Origin: an uncultured Asticcacaulis sp.
GTDB lineage: Bacteria; Pseudomonadota; Alphaproteobacteria; Caulobacterales; Caulobacteraceae
DNA: 7,143 nucleotides
Reading direction: 5' to 3'
Assembly (NCBI GenBank): GCA_946480525.1
Contig: CAMLLA010000218.1
Coordinates: 1 to 7,143, forward strand
Shown: piece after piece, positions 1-5,174 of the stretch
How positions within the stretch are numbered: the first letter of the stretch is position 1
Layout: every line of letters begins with the position of its first letter
Notes under the pieces: model-generated
Told to the model about the DNA's origin: nothing
Databases searched by the model: none
Seen by the model: the letters and a program-made list of their open reading frames with translations, nothing else
Translations under genes and position numbers: made by a program

Positions 1-606
1 GCTGCCATTATAGTTGCGCACGATGCCGCGGCCGGAAATGGCGTTGACGCGGTAGTCGGCGTCGAAATGTTTTGCCGTCAAAGGCCCGAAAGCCAGCTGG
101 GTCTGTGTCGTCGCCCACACGCCATCGCCCGGACATTCGCGCCTGGACGACGTATTTCCGTACCCGACGGTATAGGAATCGCCGATGAATTCGATCTGGC
201 GGGCGCGCGGCTTGACCGAAAGCACCTCGGCCGAATCCGGCACGAAGACTCCTGTGAACTGTGCGGACGTCCAGGCGGCCTCCGTGCGCTTCTCGACGCG
301 GACGCTGTGCTCGCTGTCGGTCAGACCGTTGAATTCGACCTGCCCGTCGCCTGGCTTGGTGATGGTGCGGACCAGTTGTCCGTCGATAAAGATATCCAGG
401 ATATTGACGCTGTCGTTGAGGCGGACGGCAAGGCTGGTGCCGCGAAAGCGCCCTTCGAAATAGGTGCCCGGCCATTGGTGCCAATATCCCTGACCAATCG
501 GCGTTTTGGCGACCCGGCCTCCGACATGAAGCGGCAATGCCTTTTCGGCATAGGCAGGTGAGGCGACGGCCAACACGGCCAGCGTCAAAAGAAGCGAATT
601 ACGCAA
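1..606 (-). CDS. Secreted SGNH/GDSL hydrolase, carbohydrate esterase family 2 type (3' end outside window)
   Basis: The open frame runs from a TTG at 606 to the window edge, giving the first 202 residues; the C-terminal part with the catalytic Asp/His lies outside. AGGGG at 616-620, 9 bases upstream, supports the TTG start. Residues 1-20 form a signal peptide (RNSLLLTLAVLAVASPAYA, cleavage after AYA), so the enzyme is exported. Residues about 25-130 look like the beta-sandwich domain that precedes the catalytic domain in CE2 esterases (YWHQWPGTYFEGRF). The SGNH domain begins at FIGDSYTVGYGN, with nucleophile Ser144, followed by block II SGRGIVRNYNG. CE2 enzymes remove O-acetyl groups from xylan or glucomannan; the precise substrate is inference. 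It is clearly a paralogue of the gene at 681-1781, sharing QIEFIGDSYTVGYGN, GPLTAK and SGRGIVRNY, but it lacks about 13 residues before the nucleophile. It has its own promoter, so it need not depend on read-through from the upstream copy. Confidence 0.9.
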   Translation of the reverse strand, partial: MRNSLLLTLAVLAVASPAYAEKALPLHVGGRVAKTPIGQGYWHQWPGTYFEGRFRGTSLAVRLNDSVNILDIFIDGQLVRTITKPGDGQVEFNGLTDSEHSVRVEKRTEAAWTSAQFTGVFVPDSAEVLSVKPRARQIEFIGDSYTVGYGNTSSRRECPGDGVWATTQTQLAFGPLTAKHFDADYRVNAISGRGIVRNYNGS

Positions 607-632
607 GACTGTTATCCCCTGGGTTGTACGCC

Positions 633-661
633 ACTATCCCAGTGAAGCCGCAGGGCGTCAA
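633..661 (-). promoter_or_regulatory. Promoter of the left-edge SGNH hydrolase
   Basis: On the minus strand a -35 TTGACG (656-661) and a -10 GATAGT (633-638) are separated by 17 bases, with the -10 ending 26 bases before the TTG start. The -35 lies in an inverted repeat, GCGTCA (655-660) and TGACGC (673-678) 12 bases apart on the plus strand, which could be an operator. The same hexamers and spacing occur upstream of the paralogue at 681-1781. Not tested experimentally. Confidence 0.6.
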
Positions 662-680
662 TGTCCGATATGTGACGCTT

Positions 681-1781
681 TTATTTCCCCTGCCACAACT
701 CGGGGTGGGCTTTGAAATAGCCAGTCAGTTGTTCGGAAATGCGCTTGTGGTCGTTGCTGTCCAGATGCCAGTCGCAGCCGTTAAGCGTAAAGCCGTCCAT
801 GCCGATCGTGTCCAGCCGCGTTTCGCCGGAAGCCCTCAGAAGTGCCGCGACCCTTTCAACTTCCTCGCCTACGACCGGTTTCTGGTACTTGGTCAGCAGG
901 AAGAACGCCTTTGGATTGCGGACGCGCAGGCTTTTGACAAAGGCGACGTAGGAGGCTTCGTAATCTGCCTTGAGCGCGGCTTCATCCGCCCATTTTTCAC
1001 CCGGCTTTACCGGCGTGGAAAAGTCGTTTTCCCCAAGCCCGATGACGATGACCTGCGGCTTCCAGTGCTCGTCATTATACGCATCCTTCTTGTCGAAAAG
1101 GATATAGGGATAAAGGCCGGGAAGGGGATCGCCGGCAAAGCCATCATAGTTGCGTACGATGCCGCGGCCGGAAAAGGCGTTGATCTGGTAGTCGGCGTTG
1201 AAGGCTTTGGCGGTCAACGGTCCATAGGCCTGCGACGTGTCGGTGGTGTCATGCAGTTCGTCGGGCGTGCATTGCCTCTTGCCCGACATATTGCCGTAAC
1301 CGACCGTATAAGAGTCGCCGATGAACTCGATCTGACGGCTGCGGGATGGTAGAGATTCGAGCTTTCCGCCGCGCGCATTGAAACCGTCGACGCCGCCCAC
1401 CTGGGCCTGACTTTCACTGATTTTTTCAAGCCGAACGCGGTGCCATCCGCTAATTAATCCGCGTATCTCGTAGACAGCTTTGACTCGGCGTAGAACAATC
1501 GGCGCTTTCTCGTCGATATATAGCTTATAATTGTTGTGGGGATCGTTGATGTTGATATCGAGTTCTTCGCTGTTGAAGCGCGCTTCGAAATAAATGCCCG
1601 GCCACTGGTGGAGCTGAGTTTCGTATTCGAAGCTGAACTCCTTCCGCGTATTGTCGTGACCGAAAGTAACATTGGTTCGCGTCAATGTGCGGCCGCCGAT
1701 ATGCATGGTGCTGGTTGGAGTCTGGGCCACAACGGACGTTGAGAGGGCCAGAACGGACAGAACAAGAGCAGCGGAGGGCAT
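681..1781 (-). CDS. Secreted SGNH/GDSL hydrolase, carbohydrate esterase family 2 type (complete)
   Basis: A 366-residue protein. Residues 1-19 are a hydrophobic leader ending VVA, a probable signal peptide although its n-region has no positive charge. Residues about 25-145 form the presumed beta-sandwich domain (HQWPGIYFEARF), and about 150-366 the SGNH esterase domain: block I FIGDSYTVGYGN with nucleophile Ser157, block II SGRG at 204-207, block III GLGENDF with Asn252, and the terminal C-D-W-H with Asp337 and His339, matching the Asp-x-His arrangement of CE2 esterases. Cys171 and Cys336 could form a disulfide; the paralogue keeps the first (Cys158). The likely role is deacetylation of plant polysaccharides outside the cytoplasm; substrate is inference. 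ATG at 1781 is the only sensible start, with GGAAA four bases upstream and an in-frame TAA at 1800-1802. The DNA at about 1440-1560 is clearly more AT-rich than its neighbours. Confidence 0.9.
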   Translation of the reverse strand: MPSAALVLSVLALSTSVVAQTPTSTMHIGGRTLTRTNVTFGHDNTRKEFSFEYETQLHQWPGIYFEARFNSEELDININDPHNNYKLYIDEKAPIVLRRVKAVYEIRGLISGWHRVRLEKISESQAQVGGVDGFNARGGKLESLPSRSRQIEFIGDSYTVGYGNMSGKRQCTPDELHDTTDTSQAYGPLTAKAFNADYQINAFSGRGIVRNYDGFAGDPLPGLYPYILFDKKDAYNDEHWKPQVIVIGLGENDFSTPVKPGEKWADEAALKADYEASYVAFVKSLRVRNPKAFFLLTKYQKPVVGEEVERVAALLRASGETRLDTIGMDGFTLNGCDWHLDSNDHKRISEQLTGYFKAHPELWQGK

Positions 1782-1809
1782 GGCGTTTCCAGACGTGTTT
1801 TAAAGGACG

Positions 1810-1838
1810 ACTATCATGGCTAATACAGCGAGCGTCAA
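1810..1838 (-). promoter_or_regulatory. Promoter of the complete SGNH hydrolase
   Basis: On the minus strand TTGACG (1833-1838) and GATAGT (1810-1815) are 17 bases apart, and the -10 ends 28 bases before the ATG at 1781. ACATTGACGC around the -35 is shared letter for letter with the promoter at 633-661. A second ATTGAC, complement of 1851-1856, lies 17 bases upstream of the -35 copy, a helically phased-looking direct repeat that may bind a regulator. It lies directly downstream of the icd terminator, so the esterases should be transcribed independently of icd. Confidence 0.65.
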
Positions 1839-1874
1839 TGTTACCGGAAGGTCAATCCTGTCGCGCCCACCGAT

Positions 1875-1903
1875 AAAAAAGCCGCCCGCGAACGGACGGC
1901 TTT
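1875..1903 (-). terminator. Rho-independent terminator of icd
   Basis: Read on the minus strand this is GCCGTCCG, loop TTCG, CGGGCGGC, then six T: an 8-bp GC-rich stem with one G-U pair, extended by A-U pairs, a UUCG tetraloop and a U-tract. It begins 55 bases after the icd stop codon. On the plus strand only three T follow the stem, so it is mainly directional for icd. Confidence 0.93.
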
Positions 1904-1911
1904 CCAACCTC

Positions 1912-1950
1912 GATGAGGGGAGCACATGAGGGGAGCTTGCTCCCCTCATG
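1912..1950. repeat. Perfect hairpin plus a competing third arm, downstream of icd
   Basis: CATGAGGGGAGC at 1925-1936 and its exact inverse at 1939-1950 form 12-bp arms around TT, giving a perfect stem-loop 7 bases after the icd stop codon. A third copy, GATGAGGGGAGC at 1912-1923, differs from the 1925 arm at one base, so in the icd transcript the first arm can pair with either of two partners. There is no T-run, so this is more likely an mRNA 3'-end protector or a repeat fragment than a terminator; the real terminator follows at 1875-1903. Confidence 0.8.
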
Positions 1951-1957
1951 ATAAGAT

Positions 1958-3169
1958 TTACGCCAGCGCCTTGCTCAGGTTCTCGCTGATCTTGTCGAGG
2001 AAGCCCTCGGTCGTCAGCCAGCTCTGGTTCGGACCGACCAGTAGCGCCAGGTCCTTGGTCATGAAGCCGGCTTCGACGGTATCGATACAGACCTTTTCGA
2101 GCGTCTCGGCAAAGCGCGCCAGTTCGGCATTGTCGTCCAGCTTGGCGCGGTGCGCCAGGCCTTGCGTCCAGGCAAAGATCGACGCCATCGAGTTGGTCGA
2201 GGTCGATTCGCCCTTCTGGTGCTGGCGATAGTGACGGGTGACGGTGCCGTGAGCGGCTTCGGCTTCCATGACCTTGCCGTCCGGCGTGACCAGGGCCGAG
2301 GTCATCAGGCCCAACGAACCATAGCCTTGCGCGACCGTGTCCGACTGGACGTCGCCGTCGTAGTTCTTGCACGCCCAGACGAAGCCGCCGGACCACTTCA
2401 GCGCCGATGCGACCATGTCGTCGATCAGGCGGTGTTCGTAGGTCAGGCCCAGCTCCTTGAATTTCGCAGCGTATTCGGCGTCGAAGATCTCCTGGAAGAT
2501 GTCCTTGAAGCGGCCGTCATAGGCCTTCAGGATGGTGTTCTTGGTCGACAGGTAGACCGGATAGTTGCGCTTGATGCCGTATTCGAATGAGGCACGAGCG
2601 AAGTCGCGGATCGACTCATCGAGGTTGTACATGCCCATGGCGACGCCTGGGCCAGGCGACTTGAAGACTTCGTGCTCGATGACGCTTCCGTCGTCACCGA
2701 CGAACTTGATCGTCAGCGTGCCCTTGCCGGGCATCAGGAAGTCGGTGGCCTTGTATTGGTCACCGAAGGCGTGACGGCCGACGACGATCGGCTGGGTCCA
2801 GCCCGGAACCAGGCGCGGAACGTTCTTGCAGATGATCGGCTCACGGAACACGACGCCGCCCAGGATGTTGCGGATGGTGCCGTTCGGCGACTTCCACATC
2901 TTCTTGAGATTGAATTCCTTCACGCGCGCTTCGTCCGGCGTGATGGTGGCGCACTTGACGCCGACGCCGCAGGCCTTGATGGCGTTGGCGGCATCGATGG
3001 TGACCTGGTCGTCGGTGGCGTCGCGGTGTTCCATGCCAAGGTCGAAGTATTGCAGTTCGATGTCGAGGTATGGGTGGATCAGCTTGTCCTTGATAAGCTG
3101 CCAGATGATACGGGTCATTTCATCGCCGTCGATGTCGACGACGGGGTTTGCCACCTTGATTTTGGCCAT
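1958..3169 (-). CDS. icd: NADP-dependent isocitrate dehydrogenase, eukaryote-like homodimeric type
   Basis: A 403-residue enzyme converting isocitrate to 2-oxoglutarate and CO2 with NADP reduction, in the cytoplasmic TCA cycle. It belongs to the type II family that includes mitochondrial and cytosolic eukaryotic IDH, not the E. coli Icd type. Visible features: GDEMTRIIW at 15-23; the substrate loop [13 protein letters not shown] from 93 with Ser94 and Arg100; Arg109; Arg132 in GRHAFGDQY with Tyr139; Lys210 in LSTKNTILK; metal-binding Asp250, Asp273 and Asp277; and GTVTRHYR for NADP. The first 140 positions align with human IDH1 without gaps, as recalled, so Arg132 has the same number as the residue mutated in human tumours. 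The start is ATG at 3169, with AGGA at 3177-3180 seven bases upstream; an in-frame TTG at 3187 lies upstream of that site and is not used. Single-gene transcription unit with its own promoter and terminator. Confidence 0.98.
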   Translation of the reverse strand: MAKIKVANPVVDIDGDEMTRIIWQLIKDKLIHPYLDIELQYFDLGMEHRDATDDQVTIDAANAIKACGVGVKCATITPDEARVKEFNLKKMWKSPNGTIRNILGGVVFREPIICKNVPRLVPGWTQPIVVGRHAFGDQYKATDFLMPGKGTLTIKFVGDDGSVIEHEVFKSPGPGVAMGMYNLDESIRDFARASFEYGIKRNYPVYLSTKNTILKAYDGRFKDIFQEIFDAEYAAKFKELGLTYEHRLIDDMVASALKWSGGFVWACKNYDGDVQSDTVAQGYGSLGLMTSALVTPDGKVMEAEAAHGTVTRHYRQHQKGESTSTNSMASIFAWTQGLAHRAKLDDNAELARFAETLEKVCIDTVEAGFMTKDLALLVGPNQSWLTTEGFLDKISENLSKALA

Positions 3170-3241
3170 GTGAGTGTCCTCTCTCAAACGAAGCGCACGG
3201 GACGCAGACGCACAGGGTCTGTGTGGGCGCTGACGGTGACC

Positions 3242-3269
3242 GCTATAGACGAAATGACAACAGGCGCAA
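3242..3269 (-). promoter_or_regulatory. Probable icd promoter
   Basis: On the minus strand TTGCGC (3264-3269) and TATAGC (3242-3247) are 16 bases apart. The surrounding TCTATAGC resembles the Caulobacter -10 octamer GCTANAWC. Transcription from here would leave a leader of roughly 65 bases before the ATG at 3169, containing a small hairpin CACAG-GGT-CTGTG (3211-3223). No terminator separates this promoter from arsR (stop at 3287-3289), so some read-through from the upstream operon is possible. Confidence 0.5.
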
Positions 3270-3286
3270 ACGGGTTAAATTCGCGT

Positions 3287-3598
3287 CTAACCGTCGTTCA
3301 GCACGTTGCCCAGTGCATCCAGCCGTCTTTGCCACAGCGGCCGGCGGGCCTTTGACCATGCGTCGAGGATATCGAAGCCTCTTGAGTCGAGCTGATACGA
3401 GCGGACGCGGCCGACCTTTTGTGATTTGACCAGGCCGGCGGCTTCGAGGATCGCCAGGTGCTGGGCGACTGCCGTCAAGGTCATGTCGTAAGGCGCAGCC
3501 AGCGCCGATACCGACATGGCCGTGTCGGTCAGTCGCTCGACCATGTCGCGGCGGGTGGCGTCGCCCAGTGCTTGAAGAACCTTGTCTGCGTCAGTCAT
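3287..3598 (-). CDS. ArsR-family winged-helix transcriptional regulator
   Basis: A 103-residue DNA-binding protein covering the usual ArsR fold: LQALGDATRRDMVERL (8-23), the helix-turn-helix at about 29-56 with recognition helix MTLTAVAQHLAILEAAGLV, and the wing KSQKVGRVRSYQLD (58-71). The ELCVC-type metal-binding cysteines of ArsR/SmtB sensors are absent (no cysteine at all), so metal sensing is unlikely. The start ATG at 3598 overlaps the TGA of the upstream AHSA1 gene by one base (TGATG) and has no Shine-Dalgarno of its own, pointing to translational coupling. An in-frame ATG at 3646 would add 16 Arg/Ala-rich residues coded inside AHSA1 and is less likely. ArsR genes of this subtype commonly sit beside AHSA1 genes; here the repressor is second in the operon. 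It probably autoregulates through the palindromes at 4084-4134 (inference). Confidence 0.9.
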   Translation of the reverse strand: MTDADKVLQALGDATRRDMVERLTDTAMSVSALAAPYDMTLTAVAQHLAILEAAGLVKSQKVGRVRSYQLDSRGFDILDAWSKARRPLWQRRLDALGNVLNDG

Positions 3599-4062
3599 CA
3601 GTTGTCGTTTAGCACGGCATCGAGCTGGCCTAGCAACTGCTGCCATCCGGCTTTACGCATGTCCGGACCATCCGAGTTCTCGAAATAGGCGCCATTGTGC
3701 GTGCAGATCAGCCGCGTGCCTTCGCCGTCCGGCTCGAATTCAAAGGTCATAAGTGAGGCCGAGAAGGGCGTGCCGTTCATCATCATGTTCGAGCCCGAGA
3801 CGATGCGGCTGTGCGGGACGATGTCGAGATAAAGGGCTTCGGACGTAATGACCGCGCCCGGAAACGGCGTCGAGGCATCCATGACCCAGCGCGTGCGCTC
3901 CATGCCGCCCAGGCGGAAGTCGTTCTCGTAATCGTCCTTGGCCTGGGGAGAGTGGGTGAGCCAGCGCACCTTGATCGCGCTGTCGGAAAAGGCGGCGAAC
4001 ACCTTGGCGACGGGGTGCGGATATGTGGTTTCCGTGACGAAAGTGGCGTGGACGACGGGCAT
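3598..4062 (-). CDS. AHSA1/SRPBCC (START-like) domain protein
   Basis: A 154-residue single-domain protein of the AHSA1-like branch of the SRPBCC superfamily, a fold with a deep hydrophobic pocket for ligands. Recognisable parts are the first strand and helix TTYPHPVAKVFAAFSDSAIKVRW (from 12), FRLGGMERTRW, ITSEALYLDIVPHSRIV, the strand MTFEFEPDGEGTRLICTHNG, and the C-terminal helix GWQQLLGQLDAVL. There is no signal peptide, so it is cytoplasmic. The ligand cannot be predicted; members are often called activators of Hsp90 ATPase by homology alone, which should not be taken as function here. The start is ATG 4062, with GGAAG at 4069-4073 six bases upstream. It is the first gene of a two-gene operon with arsR and overlaps it by one base. 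Detoxification or stress response is a guess from the family's usual pairing. Confidence 0.9.
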   Translation of the reverse strand: MPVVHATFVTETTYPHPVAKVFAAFSDSAIKVRWLTHSPQAKDDYENDFRLGGMERTRWVMDASTPFPGAVITSEALYLDIVPHSRIVSGSNMMMNGTPFSASLMTFEFEPDGEGTRLICTHNGAYFENSDGPDMRKAGWQQLLGQLDAVLNDN

Positions 4063-4083
4063 AGGATTCTTCCATTATAATGG

Positions 4084-4134
4084 TGAAGTTTAAAATTCAG
4101 TATCATGACGAGCGCAATAGTCAAGTTTAAACTT
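4084..4134. promoter_or_regulatory. Two related palindromes, likely ArsR-type operators
   Basis: AAGTTTAAACTT at 4123-4134 is a perfect 12-bp palindrome. TGAAGTTTAAAATTCA at 4084-4099 is a 16-bp palindrome with one mismatched pair and contains the same AAGTTTAAA core. Their centres are 37 bp apart, about three and a half helical turns, and they flank the candidate AHSA1 promoter. AT-rich dyads of this size are typical ArsR-family operators, and the operon's second gene encodes such a regulator. Binding by that protein is inference. Confidence 0.6.
4099..4124 (-). promoter_or_regulatory. Candidate promoter of the AHSA1-arsR operon
   Basis: On the minus strand TTGACT (4119-4124) and GATACT (4099-4104) are 14 bases apart. 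That is short for an E. coli sigma-70 promoter but falls in the range of Caulobacter housekeeping promoters. Transcription would begin near 4092, about 30 bases upstream of the ATG. The -35 touches the palindrome at 4123-4134 and the start point falls in the one at 4084-4099, so a bound repressor would block polymerase. Confidence 0.45.
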
Positions 4135-4144
4135 TAGTGTTGAG

Positions 4145-4299
4145 GTGAACGTTTATGCCTTCCGCAAAACCCCTCACCCTAACCCTCTCCCCTCAAGTGG
4201 GGAGAGGGGACTAATCGTGCGCTCTTCCCTTCTCCCCACCTGAGGGGAGAAGGTGGTCGAGATTGCTCGACCGGATGAGGGGTTACGGCAGGCGTTCAC
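4145..4299. repeat. Composite palindromic repeat element (REP/MITE-like) with nested hairpins
   Basis: The outermost arms are GTGAACG (4145-4151) and CGTTCAC (4293-4299); further in are the imperfect GCCTTCCG/CGGCAGGC arms, then AACCCCTCA (4168-4176) and its exact inverse (4276-4284). Inside lie hairpin A, CCCTCTCCCC/GGGGAGAGGG (4183-4208), hairpin B, CCTTCTCCCC/GGGGAGAAGG (4229-4253), and in the right half only hairpin C, GTCGAG-ATTG-CTCGAC (4256-4271). Hairpin B is nearly the reverse complement of hairpin A, so the element is an inverted repeat of two half-units with its centre near 4221. No ORF or obvious flanking target duplication is seen. The CCCCTCACCCTAACCCTC motif is, from memory, widely dispersed in bacterial genomes. 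It fills most of the space between the divergent AHSA1 and trmJ genes. Confidence 0.85.
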
Positions 4300-4343
4300 A
4301 TAGTCGATCTTTCCGTAGCCTCTTCCCTGCCTAACCTGCTTCC

Positions 4344-4351
4344 CCTATAAG
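4344..4351 (+). promoter_or_regulatory. -10 element of trmJ, predicting a leaderless transcript
   Basis: CCTATAAG ends 7 bases before the ATG at 4359 and resembles the Caulobacter -10 octamer. A start point 7-8 bases downstream would fall at or next to the A of the ATG. No Shine-Dalgarno sequence is present between this element and the ATG, which fits leaderless translation. No good -35 is visible, so confidence is moderate. Confidence 0.45.
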
Positions 4352-4358
4352 CCGCGCC

Positions 4359-5162
4359 ATGAAAGACGCCCGTCCCGCACCGCCACTTGATCCAAACCTG
4401 ACCCTGCCGTGTGTGATCCTCGATCGCCCGCAGCTGGCTGACAATATCGGCGCCGTGGCCCGCGTCATGGCCAATTTCGGCCTGAACGAATTGCGGCTGG
4501 TTGCGCCGCGCGACGGCTGGCCGCAGGAGCGGGCGTGGGCGATGTCATCGGGCGCCAACTGGCCACTGGATGGCGCAAAGGTCTTTCCGACCGTGGCCGA
4601 CGCCATCTCAGACCTGAAGACCGTATACGCCACGACGGCGCGGCCGCGCGAAACCCACCTGCCGATCATCACGCCACGTCAGTGCGCCGATCAGGCCTAC
4701 AGCGAAGCTCAGGCCCACATGAAGGCCGGCCTCCTGTTCGGCGCCGAACGGGCGGGACTTGAAACCAGCGACATCGCGCTCAGCCACGCCATCGTCACCA
4801 TTCCCGTCGATCCGCACTTCCAGTCGCTCAACCTGGCCCAGGCAGTGAACATCGTTCTTTATGAGTGGCGCCTGAAAGTCATGGACGCGCCCAAGGCTGC
4901 CTTTACCCAGAACATGGATGAACCGGCGGACCTGAAACACCTGCACGGGCTCTATGGCCATCTCGAAGACGAACTTGAAAAGGCCGGCTTCTTCTTCCCG
5001 CCGGAAAAGAAGGAGTCGATGGTGCGCAACCTGCGCGTGGCGCTGAACCGCGCGCGCATGACCGAGCAGGAAATCCGCACCTGGCGCGGCGTTGTCACAG
5101 CGCTCACCAAGGGGCGTGGCCGTGTGCTGGCGAAACTGGCCGAGGACAAGACCAGGACCTGA
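4359..5162 (+). CDS. trmJ: TrmJ-like tRNA 2'-O-methyltransferase (SPOUT/TrmH family)
   Basis: A 267-residue cytoplasmic enzyme of the SpoU/TrmH branch of knotted SPOUT methyltransferases, using S-adenosylmethionine. Motif 1 is DNIGAVARVMANFGL (28-42) with Asn29 and the catalytic-type Arg35; motif 2 is LLFGAERAGL (125-134); motif 3 is IPVDPHFQSLNLAQAVNIVLYE (148-169), which forms the SAM-binding knot. The tail FFFPPEKKESMVRNLRVALNRARMTEQEI is the C-terminal helical extension typical of TrmJ (known to methylate ribose at tRNA position 32), and total length fits. Assignment to TrmJ rather than another TrmH-family enzyme rests on that tail and motif 3. The ATG at 4359 lacks a Shine-Dalgarno and may head a leaderless mRNA. 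It is transcribed alone, with its stop 12 bases from the convergent rluF stop and no obvious terminator between them. Confidence 0.92.
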   Translation: MKDARPAPPLDPNLTLPCVILDRPQLADNIGAVARVMANFGLNELRLVAPRDGWPQERAWAMSSGANWPLDGAKVFPTVADAISDLKTVYATTARPRETHLPIITPRQCADQAYSEAQAHMKAGLLFGAERAGLETSDIALSHAIVTIPVDPHFQSLNLAQAVNIVLYEWRLKVMDAPKAAFTQNMDEPADLKHLHGLYGHLEDELEKAGFFFPPEKKESMVRNLRVALNRARMTEQEIRTWRGVVTALTKGRGRVLAKLAEDKTRT

Positions 5163-5174
5163 CGGGGTGACGAC

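Noticed and set aside
537..1352. 271-codon plus-strand open frame across the esterase genes
   Set aside because: It is antisense to the SGNH catalytic domain and promoter, with no ribosome site or family resemblance; a by-product of high GC codon structure.
3170..3187. Upstream in-frame TTG start for icd at 3187
   Set aside because: It would place the AGGA ribosome site inside the gene; the ATG at 3169 has ideal spacing and matches the family's N-terminus.
2672..3355. 227-codon plus-strand open frame across icd
   Set aside because: It is the mirror of the conserved icd coding sequence; the Asp/Val-rich translation is typical of antisense frames.
3290..3640. Similar C-termini (DALGNVLNDG and QLDAVLNDN) of ArsR and AHSA1 as a duplicated tail
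   Set aside because: The preceding sequences are unrelated folds, and both families commonly end in a W..LL..LD-type helix; chance or convergence is the simpler reading.
4075..4080. TATAAT on the minus strand just upstream of AHSA1
   Set aside because: It lies only 12 bases before the ATG, would place the start point downstream of the GGAAG ribosome site, and has no -35 at a proper distance.
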